Shown here: piece after piece, positions 22,501 through 33,246 of the stretch
How positions within the stretch are numbered: the first letter of the stretch is position 1
Layout: the number at the start of each line of letters is the position of its first letter
NCBI RefSeq assembly: GCF_037975245.1
Contig: NC_092575.1
Coordinates: forward strand, 19,859,841-19,923,840
Direction of reading: 5' to 3'
From: Apostichopus japonicus
Taxonomy: Eukaryota > Echinodermata > Holothuroidea > Aspidochirotida > Stichopodidae
DNA length: 64,000 bases
Notes under the pieces: model-generated
The model's database searches: none
Seen by the model: the letters and a program-made list of their open reading frames with translations, nothing else
What the model was told of the DNA's origin: nothing
Translations under genes and position numbers: made by a program

Positions 22501-25500
22501 TTTTCAAATATATAGTTTTGAGATATCCAATAAACGTACTTCATCGACACAAGACTCAAGTCTGGATAAAGTAGCATCGGCTGCGACTTGATTGGCAGAA
22601 AAAGTTATATAAATCTGGGAGTCATCTGCATAGAAATGTATTGCAGACTATGTTTCTGGATTATTCCTCCAAGTGGATTTGTATATAGAGAAAACAGGAC
22701 AGAACGTAACATATAGCCTTGTGGTACACTGAAGGGTAGCCTAAATAGGCCTGGAAGTATGTTCATGTACAGTAACTTAACACATTGAGATCTGTCATGT
22801 AGATCAGACTATAACCATTTTAATACAGTACCAGCAAAACTAAAAGAGAGACATCTGTTCAACAAAATATGATGGTCGACTTTGTCAAATGCAGCTGAAA
22901 GATCCAAAAATAGCAACTGCAACAAGTTTCCCATTATCCATGGCACAATGCAAATGTAGCTACTGTCCTTAATAAATGCTGATAAAGTCCTGAATCCAGT
23001 GAACATGTGTAGACACTAGAGATCATTTATGTTTTGCTAAATTAGTCATATTTCATTCCACATATGTCATATTCCATCTCGTGAGTGGATTAGTAAACGT
23101 TTCAGAACTGTTTGACATCTGTCACTGATTTAATAATGTTACTCTTAATAACAAATAGTTGGAGAGCTATTAGTTTCATGATGGACCAAAGTTTGTTAGA
23201 ACCTATGTTCTGTTACCATTGCATGTTTTAATTGATTCAAGTACACATCAGGCCAACAATTTCACACTTTTAGCCAATTTGCTAACAAATACCAATGCAT
23301 GAAACTTCTACTTTGCTAAAATCAAATTCCCACTGGAACTTTCCTTAAAATAATAAAAAATGTGAAGTGTCATATACTGGCAGAGAAATGCCAGTGTTTT
23401 ATCTCTACCGGCACATAGCAAAATCCACAAGCATTTAGCCAGTAAAAGTCTTAAAATTTGAAGCCTGTACATGTATAGTCAGTATACAATTAGTTCAGCT
23501 CAACTGTTGAGATGTTGTTTCATTCAAGGTAAAGCCTCCAGGTTTTAAATTCTCAGCATGATATGTATCTTAGAATAGTATTAGTGAACCTTACCCTAAT
23601 CCTGTTTGTTTGCTTAAAAAAACAGGAACAACAGTAGCCAAACAAAATTTCACAAGTTGTGAAAGATTACAGGATTATGACATAGTTGTGAATCACAACT
23701 ATGTCGTATTAATTCCTGTAATCTTTGCTGTTTTTACTTTCTCTGTCATTGTGTGTGATGTCTGTAATTATATTCCACAAATAGGAGGCTGAAAGTCACT
23801 TGCTGTCTTACGTGCTCGTATATTTATTTCTTGTCCTGAAAAGTTCCATCCCAATTTTCAACTATTTAAAGAGGGACTCTGTTTTCATAGTATACATGGC
23901 CGCTTTGTTACAGAAATATGTCCTTTGCTACTCTTTATTGGTAGCCATCAGAGCAGTCGATATTGTGGAGTCCTGCTATGTATGGTGGTGGTCCCACTCC
24001 CTGCTGGCATTCAAATATATTTACTTGGTGACCCCAGATTCACCTTGATCTCCATGGTGATCCTCAAAGGGGGAATGTTTTGACCCAAAGAGATTTCTAC
24101 ATGGGGGAGGTATCCCCTTCCATTTGAGAGCTGTTTGTTGTATGATCAAGGATACTTAGTTGTAACATGGTGTTATATTCTGTACCTTTTGAAATAATCT
24201 ATACTGTGCAAGATTTTTCCAAATTTGTTCTCACAGAAATGACAATTTGTTTCCCAGTTTGAATAACCAATCGTGTAGGTTACCATTTGAATAAACAACT
24301 GCACAACACCTTCAACAGATGCAGTAAATATCAATAATATTGTCATGTACAGTAATGACACTAAAAGCATTATTAAATTCAACACTTCGGAAAAAAATCT
24401 GGATATGCGGTACAATACTGTAGTTGTCAGACACCTTTCCTTTTTCCACAATTTATGACCAGCTGTTTTTTTTTACCCCTCTCGTTTGCTCCTCCCCCCT
24501 TTCTTTTAACATTTACTGTATGCCCTGACATGTATACCCAAACTACAGTACCTTCAGTAGCGTGAGCATTGTGAGGATACATGTAAATTTATATGTCGGC
24601 ACTAGTTTTTGCATTATATATATATTTGCATACCTCTCGTCTCCATATCCAGCCGACACCTACGCCAGCAGCGGCCAGATCTAACACAAACACCACGACC
24701 TCGGGTGATCAGGGACAAGATCAGACGGAAGAAACCAGTAATCAGAATAATGAGGCTACAGACCAAAATAACCAAGGAGATGCAGTAAGATATATATTTT
24801 TACTGGAATGAATAAATAAATTTTGTCTTCTCTTGCATTTTGTGTCTGATTTTAGATTTGCACAATTGAGAGAATGGGGCATTGGGGAGGGGAGATTGGG
24901 GGTGATGGGCAAATTTCCTGTTTTCTTTAATTGAAAATATAAGGGACACGAACCTCAATGGATGGATCGTTGGTGGATAAAAAATGTTACAGAAGAGGGA
25001 CGTACTGTAGCAGCAGCTGTGGAGATCATTGCATGAACTCCTCCCATGTACAGTAATGTGGAGTGGGGTCCTTCCCCAGAAAGAAATCAAAGTTAAGATG
25101 TCAAGTAATGCAACCCCTTCCATTCCCCTCCCCTCCCCCCCTCCTTTGCTCATGAAACAAACTTGTCATCTCTTGTCACTTCTTATATTTCATCATTGTA
25201 CATTTGGTTTAACAGTTTTTATTCATAGTTTGTCATTCTTACATATTTTTTAAAAGTAGTTTGGTATATTGGTGTTTTGTTTTTAATCCTCATGCATCCA
25301 AGAAAGTCAATCAGAAGATACTATACATGCACATTAAGCAACTGACAATGTTCTATGTAAATACAAATAAGGGACGAGATTGCGACAACAAGCTCCCCCT
25401 GGTTGTTACTTTCCACCCAAATCTTCCTCCTCTTCAGCAAATCACCTCTAACAACCACAACATTCTCCTCACTTCAGATAGACTCCAATGAGCCGTCCCT

Positions 25501-28500
25501 GAAAAACCCATCATTGTCTACAGACGACCCTGCAACCTACGAGACCTTCTTGTGCGTGCTTCTGTTCCACCTCTTACTTCTAACCCTACATCCATTCAGC
25601 ATGGTACTTTCAAATGCGATTGTACTTCGAGATGCATCATCTGCAGCCACCACATTGTTGAATCCAATTCCATCACCAGCCACAGCATGCAACTCACACA
25701 CAAGACTACTGTAAGGGTCACATCACTTGCACAACTACTAATGTCATATATCTGATCTCTTGTAGGGTTTGCGGCATCCAGTATGTTGGCGAAACCAAAA
25801 TCACCCTCAAGAAGCGATTCTATGGTCACAGATCCACAGTCAACACCATGAAGACTGAGGCCCCAGTTGGAGAACACTTTAACCTTCCCAACCATATCAT
25901 TAACGACATGTCCCTACAAGGGATTGAATCCTTAGGTAGCCGTCCTGAGCTAATACGAATCAGCAGAGAGAGGCTGTGAATGCAACGCCTTCGCACCATT
26001 CAACCTCATGGGCTCAACATTCAGGAAGGACATGACTAACTTTTCTTCTTCCCCCCCCCCCACATCACTCCTGTTCTCATAGTTCTTTTCCACCCTTTTT
26101 TCTCCACACCTTTCTGTCTTTGACCTTCTCCATTTTATTCCCTACCCCCTTCCCTTAATCCTCTCTTTGTCCCCCGACTGTTTTACTCCTACCTCTCCTC
26201 TTCCCCCTGTTGGTTTCTTTCTTTCTTCTATCCATCCCTTGTCTACTAATCCCCTTACATATATCTCATTGTGTTCACCTTGCTCATTAAACCTGTCTGT
26301 ATTCTGTGCATGTTTTTATTCCGTCTGTTACTGTTACTTGTCATTTAGCCTTTGAAGAAGATTCTGCTAGGATCGCAACGTCAGGCCAACTTACTTTTAC
26401 ACATTCTCCTACACAGGCTCTCTAGTGGATAAACAGTTTGCTAACAGTTTTATTTTAATTTAAATACAAATAAAGCAGAACCCTGTGATAATACAGGGAG
26501 AACATTGTTTGCTTACCACCAAATAAACAGCATAATGTCACACTTTTGCACCCTCTGTGTATATACTGTACTTTCATAAGGGACTCACGTTAACGTACAG
26601 TTAACATGTTTGTACCGTTAGCGTAAACTCTGTGTGTACCAGAAAGATTGTCAATGGTGACAAGAGTTGCTGTGTAGTGGTATTTTATCATATGTATTGA
26701 TAGCATCCTAACTTTACCTTGGAAATGCACCTCATGTTTTCTAAGTGATGACAAGAGGGGAGGGAAGGAGAGATGGAGGGAGGAAGGGCAGGAGAGAGGG
26801 CAGGGAGGGAGGGCGGGGATGCAGGGACGGCAGGGAGGAGGGCGGGAGGGAGTGAGGGCAGGGGAGGGACGGCAGGGAGGGAGGGAGAGGAGGCACAGGA
26901 TATGTAGCCTAGTGCAGGGGACAGATGCTAGCTTTCTTCTCCACTGCCTACCACAGTTTGTTTTTTCCTCCAAATTTTACTGTTTTTACGCCGTTTCTGT
27001 TAGTTAATAACTATCACTGTCATTTTCAGTCACTTAATGACCTATTTCATCAATGAACCCACAACGGTGGTACATTGAAAAATAAGGAAAACATAAGATC
27101 AATCATTATATTCTGTCTTTCCCCTCTTCGGTCCGCACAAAATCACTTTAACGACTAGTAGGAAGCAAAACTGTTCAAAAACGATCTTCTTTTTTTTAAA
27201 CATGATCAATATCATCAACATTTTTAATCATTATTGCAGAAATTATCAATTTTGGGAACGCTGCAATTTTAGGCTTGACATTAATGTAGCTTTGTGTATG
27301 TATTTGGTAAGTTTGTTATACTTGTAATGAATACAAAATTAAATCTCATATAAAAAACTCATATAGTCTCAGGACTGACCTAAAGTCACATTACAATTCA
27401 AATGAGATAGAAAATAGATGAAATTTGTGTGAACACTTTCAATTTGCTGGTTGCATGTGACTGAGTATAATACTGATATCAAAATGTGTCCATTGACAAA
27501 ATGTTCAACTCAAATCAGAATTTTTTTTTTAAAACTTTTTCATGGTCAATGTTCATTTGGTGACATTATGCTGACAGAAATGTTCTAGTTTGATCAGTTA
27601 CATTCTAAATATGAGGAAAGAATCTTGCTTTGAGCAATATTTTACAGGTTCGACAAAGTTTAAGAAAAAGAATGAAGTCTTTCAGAAGTCTCTTTTTAGA
27701 ATCACTGTTTTCATTCGATTACGTAGGTTTGCCCAAAAAGTGATATGATTTACGTTGGATTGCTTTGTTACATGAACAGCACTAAAGGAAAACTGGTTGT
27801 TCATCATGCCAAGTGCATTTACCACATCTATACTACTGTATTTAGGCATAGAAAAAGGATTTCTAGCACTTGTACTGTTTTGTTGAAAATCACTTACAAG
27901 TGAATATAAAATATTCAGTACTCAACGCTGAAGACAGCCGTGTTATTAAATGTTTAGACAAGAATTGCTGTGCCAAGGTAATATGAAGTGGGATTGCCAA
28001 CACTTCAGAAAACTAATTTGTCATGCCATTGGTTTTCACACCTGATCTCAAATTCGAGTAGCCTTTCAAGGTGAAATATTAGCTACATACATCATTATAT
28101 TGCTTCAGAGGTCAAAACAAGCAACTTCTATTGTACCTGTTTGTTGATACAACAAAATGTAAAACAAATTCACAAGACTTTAATATGATTGGGGGAAGGT
28201 CGTTGATGTTTAAAATTTTGCTTATAATAATAAACCTTATGGTAACCAAAAATGAAAAGTTTAAATATTGAAAAAGCAAAGGATATGGACCTAGAACCAG
28301 CAGTCAATGTACAAAAAAACAAAAACAAACAAAAACAAAAAAACAAATTGCAATTATTAACCAAAAGTACAGATCTGCTTTGTCAGCTCTATTAAATTGC
28401 TTAAAATGCTGTATTTGTAATGATTTTTCATGACCCAATAAAATGATTTCTAAACATTGATATCAACAGAAGTTTCCTACAGAGAGGTTTCTGCTATTGG

Positions 28501-31435
28501 TATGGTGACACTCATAGCATGTGTGTGGATAGTATCATGAGATTATATGTTTACTACAATACTTATTAATGAATATATACTGTAGAAGTTGTGTGTGTTT
28601 ACATTAGTGTACAGAACTTTGGGTTCTATCTGAAGACTTAAACAATTCTTCCCGTATTTTTCTGACAAATTTATGAAATAATTATGGATTTTCCTCTTTG
28701 CTGTCTTTCTTTACAGGCGGAACAAACCTCTGAGCCACCGCCTAAGGTAAAGAGAAGGGCATCTCTGAAGGACATCGTGAAACCGGAGGACATAGAACAA
28801 TTATCCGTACGTCAGTTGAAGGAGATACTCCGGGCCAACTTTGTGGATTACAAAGGATGTGTGGAGCGCTACGAACTCTTGGATAGGGTCAAGAGGCTTT
28901 ATGACGATAGGGAAGAAATGAAAGCAAAAGGTGAAACATTTGATATTAATCTCCCTCTTTGTTTGATGATCTCACAGGTTGGGAGGGGAAGGGGGGAGGG
29001 GAGGCATATGGAGATGGAGGGGGGAGGGCAGGTTGATGAGATGACATTTTGTAGTTTGATGGTCCACTTGATTTTTGAGGTCAGATTTGACCAGGGCTCA
29101 AATTAACCAACGTCAGTTGCGGCCGCTGCCAATAGCATTTGCTATAACGCTCTTATCAACGGTTATCTGTTACAGACGGCAACAATTACCGTACCCTTCG
29201 ACAATTTACTGTAGATACCCTCCGTTTGTCTTGATTATTAACTCCTCATAATCAAGACAAAGTCAGGGAGTGTGAAATATGTCCGGTACTCCAGCAGTTA
29301 TGAAGCAGCTGTGAGAAACATGAAGATCTGTACGTTCAGTTTATGAATGCCAATCTCATAAATTGTTCAGTGATTGTCCTTATTTTATGTGCGTTTGCTT
29401 CTCGATTTGCCAAAACCAGTGCCTGTTTGTACTTTCAAATCTATGTTAAATTGTTGTAGTGCCCCTGTTATTTTGATTCAAAATTTAAAGCAATTTGAAA
29501 ATTGCCCTAAAAAGATTGCAATGCTCTCTACACCTACTTGCATGTACCTGCATATGATTATAATAAACCTTCTGGAGCAATGTTAAAGAAGCTGTTTGCA
29601 TCTATAGAGATGCATCTTATGTATTAAATACATATTTAAATAAATTGTTGATAACAATCACAAAAGATGTAATTCTAAGTCTGGTTTTCATGAGCACAAA
29701 ACTTTACTGGTAATTTGTTGTCATTGGGGCAACGTTTATGTTTCATCGTGAATATCGTTTTGCAGCTTTTCGAGCTTGATGTTGATAAACTCTTTGTTAC
29801 AATTCCCAACTTAAAACCCATGATATATGTGGATCTTTTCATTTGCCTAACTAGTAAACACTCTTTTTCATATAATAAGGCAGATAAACAGTGAAAATAT
29901 TTTGAAAAATTTTCTTGTATGTAACAGTAAATGTGGTGTTATGATAAATGTTTTATAGTTGAAATTTTTTGAAATTTTCCACCTTGAGCTTTAAATGTGA
30001 CTAATAATAACTGTGATAGAGGGTAATGGTGGCAAAGTGATGAAGATTGAATGATAACATTAATTATTTTATTCATTAGGCTTTAATTTGGTGATCATAA
30101 AACCCTGAGGGTGTGTCTTAGTACGATCAATTGCAATCTTATTTTTGGGGTAACACTCGTTGGGGTTGAAAAACGTGGCGACCAAATCCAAGCTGCTTCT
30201 TGAAATCACAGATATCAACAGTAAAATTAGTCCTCCTGCAAACACCTTGAACACATAACTGATGCACCCGAGGGAAGCCCAGTTTACCTTTGTAAAATTT
30301 TCTCAAAGATTGACCTCAGTATGAAGGGAATGCCAAGTGTATCTAATTATATGTGACATTCTTGTTTTGGTTTCGTTTTACAGAGGAAAAGGCAGCAACT
30401 GCACCAGATGGAGAACGTAAGTTAAATTTCGTAACCGTTTTAGAATGTTCATGGTTGTCTGTTTCATGGGTGGGGTGTGCTAGTTTTAGTTGTATGGTGA
30501 ATCCTGACAACTAAAACTAGCACACCCACTAAACAGACATCACATGCAAATATGCAGTTCAGATTATTAAAGCTTTTTTTTTTGGGGGGGGGGAGGTTTT
30601 CTTCATTAGTTAAGCTAATGTAGTGCACATTATTGTTGATTTTTGTAAACTCTTGTGTCATGAAAGTGTTGAGAAATTAAAAAAATAAAAGTGTAAATGA
30701 TGCTTTTCCGCAGAAAAACTGAAACTAGCTTTACCAACATACCATTGAGAAGGAAATAAGTCAAGTAATATGATGATTGGTAAAACATTTGAGCTGTTGT
30801 CTGACAGCAGGGACTAATATTTCAACTTTTGTAACTATGTTGGCCCTCAAGGGACATATACAGTAAGTTAGTTTGTAGGATTAGTGTGTTTTTCTTTAAC
30901 ACAACACCACAAAAATTTGCATGGTATTACTCGAGCTACCAGCCTTTGAGTGACTGATAAATCATGGCAATAATTTAAGCGAATTATTCAAGTAGCCGTC
31001 TGAGACTGAATTTGACAAAGTGTCAGGAATGCGAAATTTGTCGAGTTGTCGCGTTTACAATATTCTAAATCTTGCTTTTTGCTCTTTTCCATCGATAACC
31101 CTATCCCAGTCAGTTTTCCATTGTTCGTTTACGTGTATGTATTCCAAATCTTCACAAAAATTGTTTCAAAGTCTCAAGTCTTTGTTTTTCTCTTGTTGAG
31201 TTACACTATACGTCGTGATATCTCGACATAACTTTGCCTTTTTATCCCTTCCCCAGCTGCTAACCTGACATCTACAGAGGACGATCTCTGTCGAATCTGC
31301 ATGGACGCAACCATCGACTGTGTCCTGCTGGAGTGCGGCCACATGGTGACCTGTACCACCTGTGGTAAACAGATGAACGAGTGCCCCATCTGTAGACAGT
31401 ATGTTATACGATGTGTGCATATATTCAGGTCGTAA
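19331..31435 (+). CDS. RNF34: E3 ubiquitin ligase of the RNF34/RFFL (CARP) family, six coding exons
   Basis: Coding exons: 19331-19573, 20065-20649, 24653-24784, 28717-28930, 30384-30416, 31257-31435. GT-AG sites and phases (0,0,0,1,1) join to a 461-residue protein. Domain order: FYVE-like zinc finger (about 68-106; cysteine pairs C68/C71, C84/C87, C92/C95, C103/C106), SAP-like helix pair (about 118-155, [12 protein letters not shown]), low-complexity Q/N/S-rich linker, second SAP-like segment (about 349-385, [20 protein letters not shown]), and a C-terminal C3HC4 RING (C414 to C448, ending in a hydrophobic tail). Vertebrate RNF34/RFFL have this layout at about 360-380 residues and ubiquitinate caspases and other targets at endosomal or plasma membranes. 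The linker is longer here. The ATG at 19331 follows an acceptor, so a 5' exon exists; the frame is open back to the acceptor, so an upstream start is not excluded. Orthology to RNF34 versus RFFL is undecided (single-copy ancestor likely). Confidence 0.92.
20065..20649 (+). CDS. RNF34: RNF34-like coding exon 2: rest of FYVE finger and first SAP segment
   Basis: Acceptor TTTCTCAG, donor GTAAGTAC, 195 codons, phase 0 both sides. It starts [14 protein letters not shown], directly comparable to vertebrate RNF34. The SAP-like segment follows, then a Gly/Ser/Pro/Gln-rich disordered part (residues about 160-276). Confidence 0.9.
22020..23010 (-). pseudogene. L2-like LINE reverse transcriptase, 5'-truncated and decayed
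   Basis: Minus strand, inside the RNF34-like intron between 20649 and 24653. Blocks in order: [19 protein letters not shown] (about 22920-22850), [15 protein letters not shown] with intact catalytic YADD (about 22650), [18 protein letters not shown] (about 22500), and the C-terminal [20 protein letters not shown] (about 22110). Frameshifts occur between blocks. It is antisense to the host gene. Confidence 0.85.
23662..23726. repeat. 65-nt near-perfect hairpin in an RNF34-like intron
   Basis: AAAGATTACAGGA..GACATAGTTGTG folds onto CACAACTATGTC..TCCTGTAATCTTT with one small bulge and a 3-base loop. The tiny loop argues against a classical pre-miRNA; it may be a very short inverted-repeat element. 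Confidence 0.65.
24653..24784 (+). CDS. RNF34: RNF34-like coding exon 3: polar linker
   Basis: Acceptor ATATCCAG, donor GTAAGATA, 44 codons, phase 0. It is rich in Thr, Gln, Asn and Asp, so it is supported mainly by splice sites and phase. Possibly alternatively used. Confidence 0.75.
25372..26030 (+). pseudogene. Penelope-like element (PLE) C-terminal part with GIY-YIG nuclease
   Basis: In shifting frames: [53 protein letters not shown], then [20 protein letters not shown] followed by RFYGHRS and [10 protein letters not shown]. The last block is the GIY-YIG endonuclease (here C-G-I-Q-Y-V-G) fused to the C-terminus of most PLEs. One TGA replaces a Trp near 25978 and there are frameshifts upstream, so it is inactive. 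It lies in the RNF34-like intron in sense orientation. The RT core is missing. Confidence 0.82.
26349..26383 (+). ncRNA. Hammerhead-ribozyme-like motif at the PLE 3' end (degenerate)
   Basis: CCTTTGAAGAAGAT..ATCGCAACGTC resembles the minimal hammerhead order CUGANGA - short stem - GAAAC - GUC known from Penelope-like elements. Here the first box reads TTGAAGA, GAT/ATC can pair as a 3-bp stem II, and GAAAC has become GCAAC. With both core boxes altered, self-cleavage is unlikely in this copy. Confidence 0.4.
26755..26895 (+). repeat. G-rich GGGAGG simple repeat, G-quadruplex prone
   Basis: About 140 bases of GGGA/GGGC/GGAG repeats on the transcribed-sense strand of an RNF34-like intron. Similar shorter G tracts occur at about 24876-24930 and at 28979-29030, the latter starting about 50 bases after the exon 4 donor. 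Confidence 0.65.
26896..28716. other. Intron sequence, nothing recognised
   Basis: AT-rich, with an A-rich (AAAAAC)n tract near 28313-28345. No exon with matching phase, RNA gene or bounded repeat was seen. Confidence 0.4.
28717..28930 (+). CDS. RNF34: RNF34-like coding exon 4: second SAP-like segment
   Basis: Acceptor TCTTTACAG, donor GTGAAA, phase 0 to 1. It begins [25 protein letters not shown] resembles a basophilic kinase site. It continues through [20 protein letters not shown], the most conserved non-RING block of the family. Confidence 0.9.
30384..30416 (+). CDS. RNF34: RNF34-like coding micro-exon 5 (33 bp)
   Basis: Acceptor TTTTACAG and donor GTAAGTT frame 33 bases that keep phase 1-1 between the SAP and RING exons (peptide [10 protein letters not shown]). 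Skipping it would remove 11 residues and leave the frame intact. Confidence 0.75.
30457..30538. ncRNA. Candidate intronic pre-miRNA-like hairpin
   Basis: GGGTGTGCTAGTTTTAGTTG and following T (30473-30493) is perfectly complementary to 30507-30527 (21 bp), with a 13-base loop. After an 8/3 internal loop the stem continues with GTCTGTTT / AAACAGAC. Total 82 nt, of pre-miRNA proportions. It lies 40 bases after the donor of RNF34-like exon 5. It could equally be a palindromic repeat. Confidence 0.45.
31257..31435 (+). CDS. RNF34: RNF34-like terminal coding exon 6: RING domain
   Basis: Acceptor TCCCCAG; ends in TAA. It encodes a complete C3HC4 RING with all eight ligands (CRIC ... [13 protein letters not shown] ... 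CPIC), then [11 protein letters not shown], matching the family's extreme C-terminus. The RING recruits E2 enzymes for substrate ubiquitination. Confidence 0.95.
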
Positions 31436-32959
31436 TGATATCGCCTTGAATTACGGTTCTTTCTTCTCGTATGGCATTTCATTGGATGGCTCGAGAAATT
31501 GACCATTTTCTCTATTTTTTTAGGCTATTAAGAAATGGAAAATAATCGCAATATTTTATCATTCTTATTAGTTTATAAAAAAATTGGATCTTTTTCTCTT
31601 TTTTTACTCTTTTTGGTTGTTGTTGTTGTCATACATGTTAATAGAAAGTATAAAGCTGTGTACATTTACAAGTCATGCACTTTTTTTGATCTGCTTTAAC
31701 AGTGCTTGAGGTTGTATTTCCATAAATCATACAAAAGACATTCCCCTCCCCCATCCCCCGGGGTTTGATATATGAACACTTCTGAAGGCATCTGTTGTGG
31801 GTATCATAAAACTGTATTTTAAAAGCAATTGGTATATTACAGTACACATTGTATAATGCTGAAGAGGCACACTCTTGTAATACCTTGTATCCTAGCTCAC
31901 AGTTACACCCATCGGCGGCAGGTATGTAGCCAGACTTGTTTGTAGAGTGGGGGGCCGGGGTGGGGGCCCAGTACGTTTCGGGGGCAGGCAGGCATGACAT
32001 ATCTTTTCTTTTAAAAAAGTTTTTTGGGTGGCCTGTCAGATTTTTGGCCCCCTCCCCTAGCTTTTTCTGGCTCCAGATGAGGAATCCTTATTGTTCAAGC
32101 CCTGGTGGCATCGCTTACTTTAGTTGAAGTAAACTTAAAACAGAACTAAAATCACTTCCTTACAAATAATAGCTACCTGTATATTCAAACTAATGAAACT
32201 ATGAATTTTAAATTATACTTAACCAAGTTGTTTCATATGAGAAAGTCATGATTTTGGCTAGCACATTTTGAAATCATGATAAAACCCAGTATTTTCTTTT
32301 GCTCTAATTTTTATGCTTTATATTTATGATCATACTTGACCATTTTCTTTTGTTTTCCTGTCAAAATGTAAACGCCTTCTTTTATTGCGCAGCTATTGTC
32401 TCTATCAGCCAATAAATATGATGATTTATTACTCCTCCTAGTTTTAATGATCATATAATTTATTCACGAAAAGCTTGATGTACGGTTCTCACCACGTTTA
32501 TTCTTTATTCATCTATTTTTGCTGAATTAGATTTTGCCAATCAAAGCAAACTATTGTGTATGCTCATTATGTACCATTTTGTGCTTAGAGGTTATGCTTC
32601 TCGGAGGACAGGTATATGAATTTTTGTAATGCAATGTGATACATTTTCACTGCATCTACTCCAGAATGTTGAGGTGCTGTTTAATAATTTGTTCAAATAA
32701 ATCATCAAATTATAATCACAAACCCTGAAAATTTCAATGCAAGGTATGTGAAAGATTGTTCATGAAATGTTCAATTCAATTTGCTTGAATAATGCCGAAA
32801 TTTGGCTGTGTCAATGATGCTACTTAGATATAGAAGGATGAAGTTTATAAGGGGGTGAGGGCAAATTTGTTTTTTTATTTTACAACTGAACAAATGTCAT
32901 ATTTTTGTGTCATGATACAGTTGCTCTGGGTTTGATATTATAATGATAATAATAATCAG

Positions 32960-33246
32960 CAGTTATCTTTACGACTCTTAAGCGATCACAAATGTGGGAG
33001 AAACCCGCAAGGGCGTATGGATTATGACTTACACTTCGGGTGGCTCCCAATTCAACATCTTAATTCAGATTTGGAATCTAATCAATTTAGGTATCCATTT
33101 CAGATGGGAAACACTGTAGATTGCTCTTGGATGAAAAACCCACCTTACTATGACCCGGCTGGGTATTGAACCCTGTACCCTCTTGATTGCTAAGCCTCAT
33201 TGCTTCAATTGCCACTGCCTTTATCCACTTGGCCACAGCACCGGTC
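32960..33246 (-). mobile_element. tRNA-derived SINE (family B), long-variable-arm tRNA head
   Basis: On the minus strand the head (33246-33153) reads GACCGGTGCTGTGGCCAAGTGG...GGTTCAATACC. That gives a Pol III A-box-like TGGCCAAGTGG and a B-box-like GGTTCAATACC, with about 55 bases between them, as in class II (Leu/Ser-type) tRNAs. The body runs down to about 32960. Strong decay of the acceptor stem shows it is not a tRNA gene. Confidence 0.65.

Noticed and set aside
26590-26973. 127-codon Pro/Cys-rich minus-strand ORF
   Set aside because: Complement of the G-rich simple repeat; no domain or splice support.
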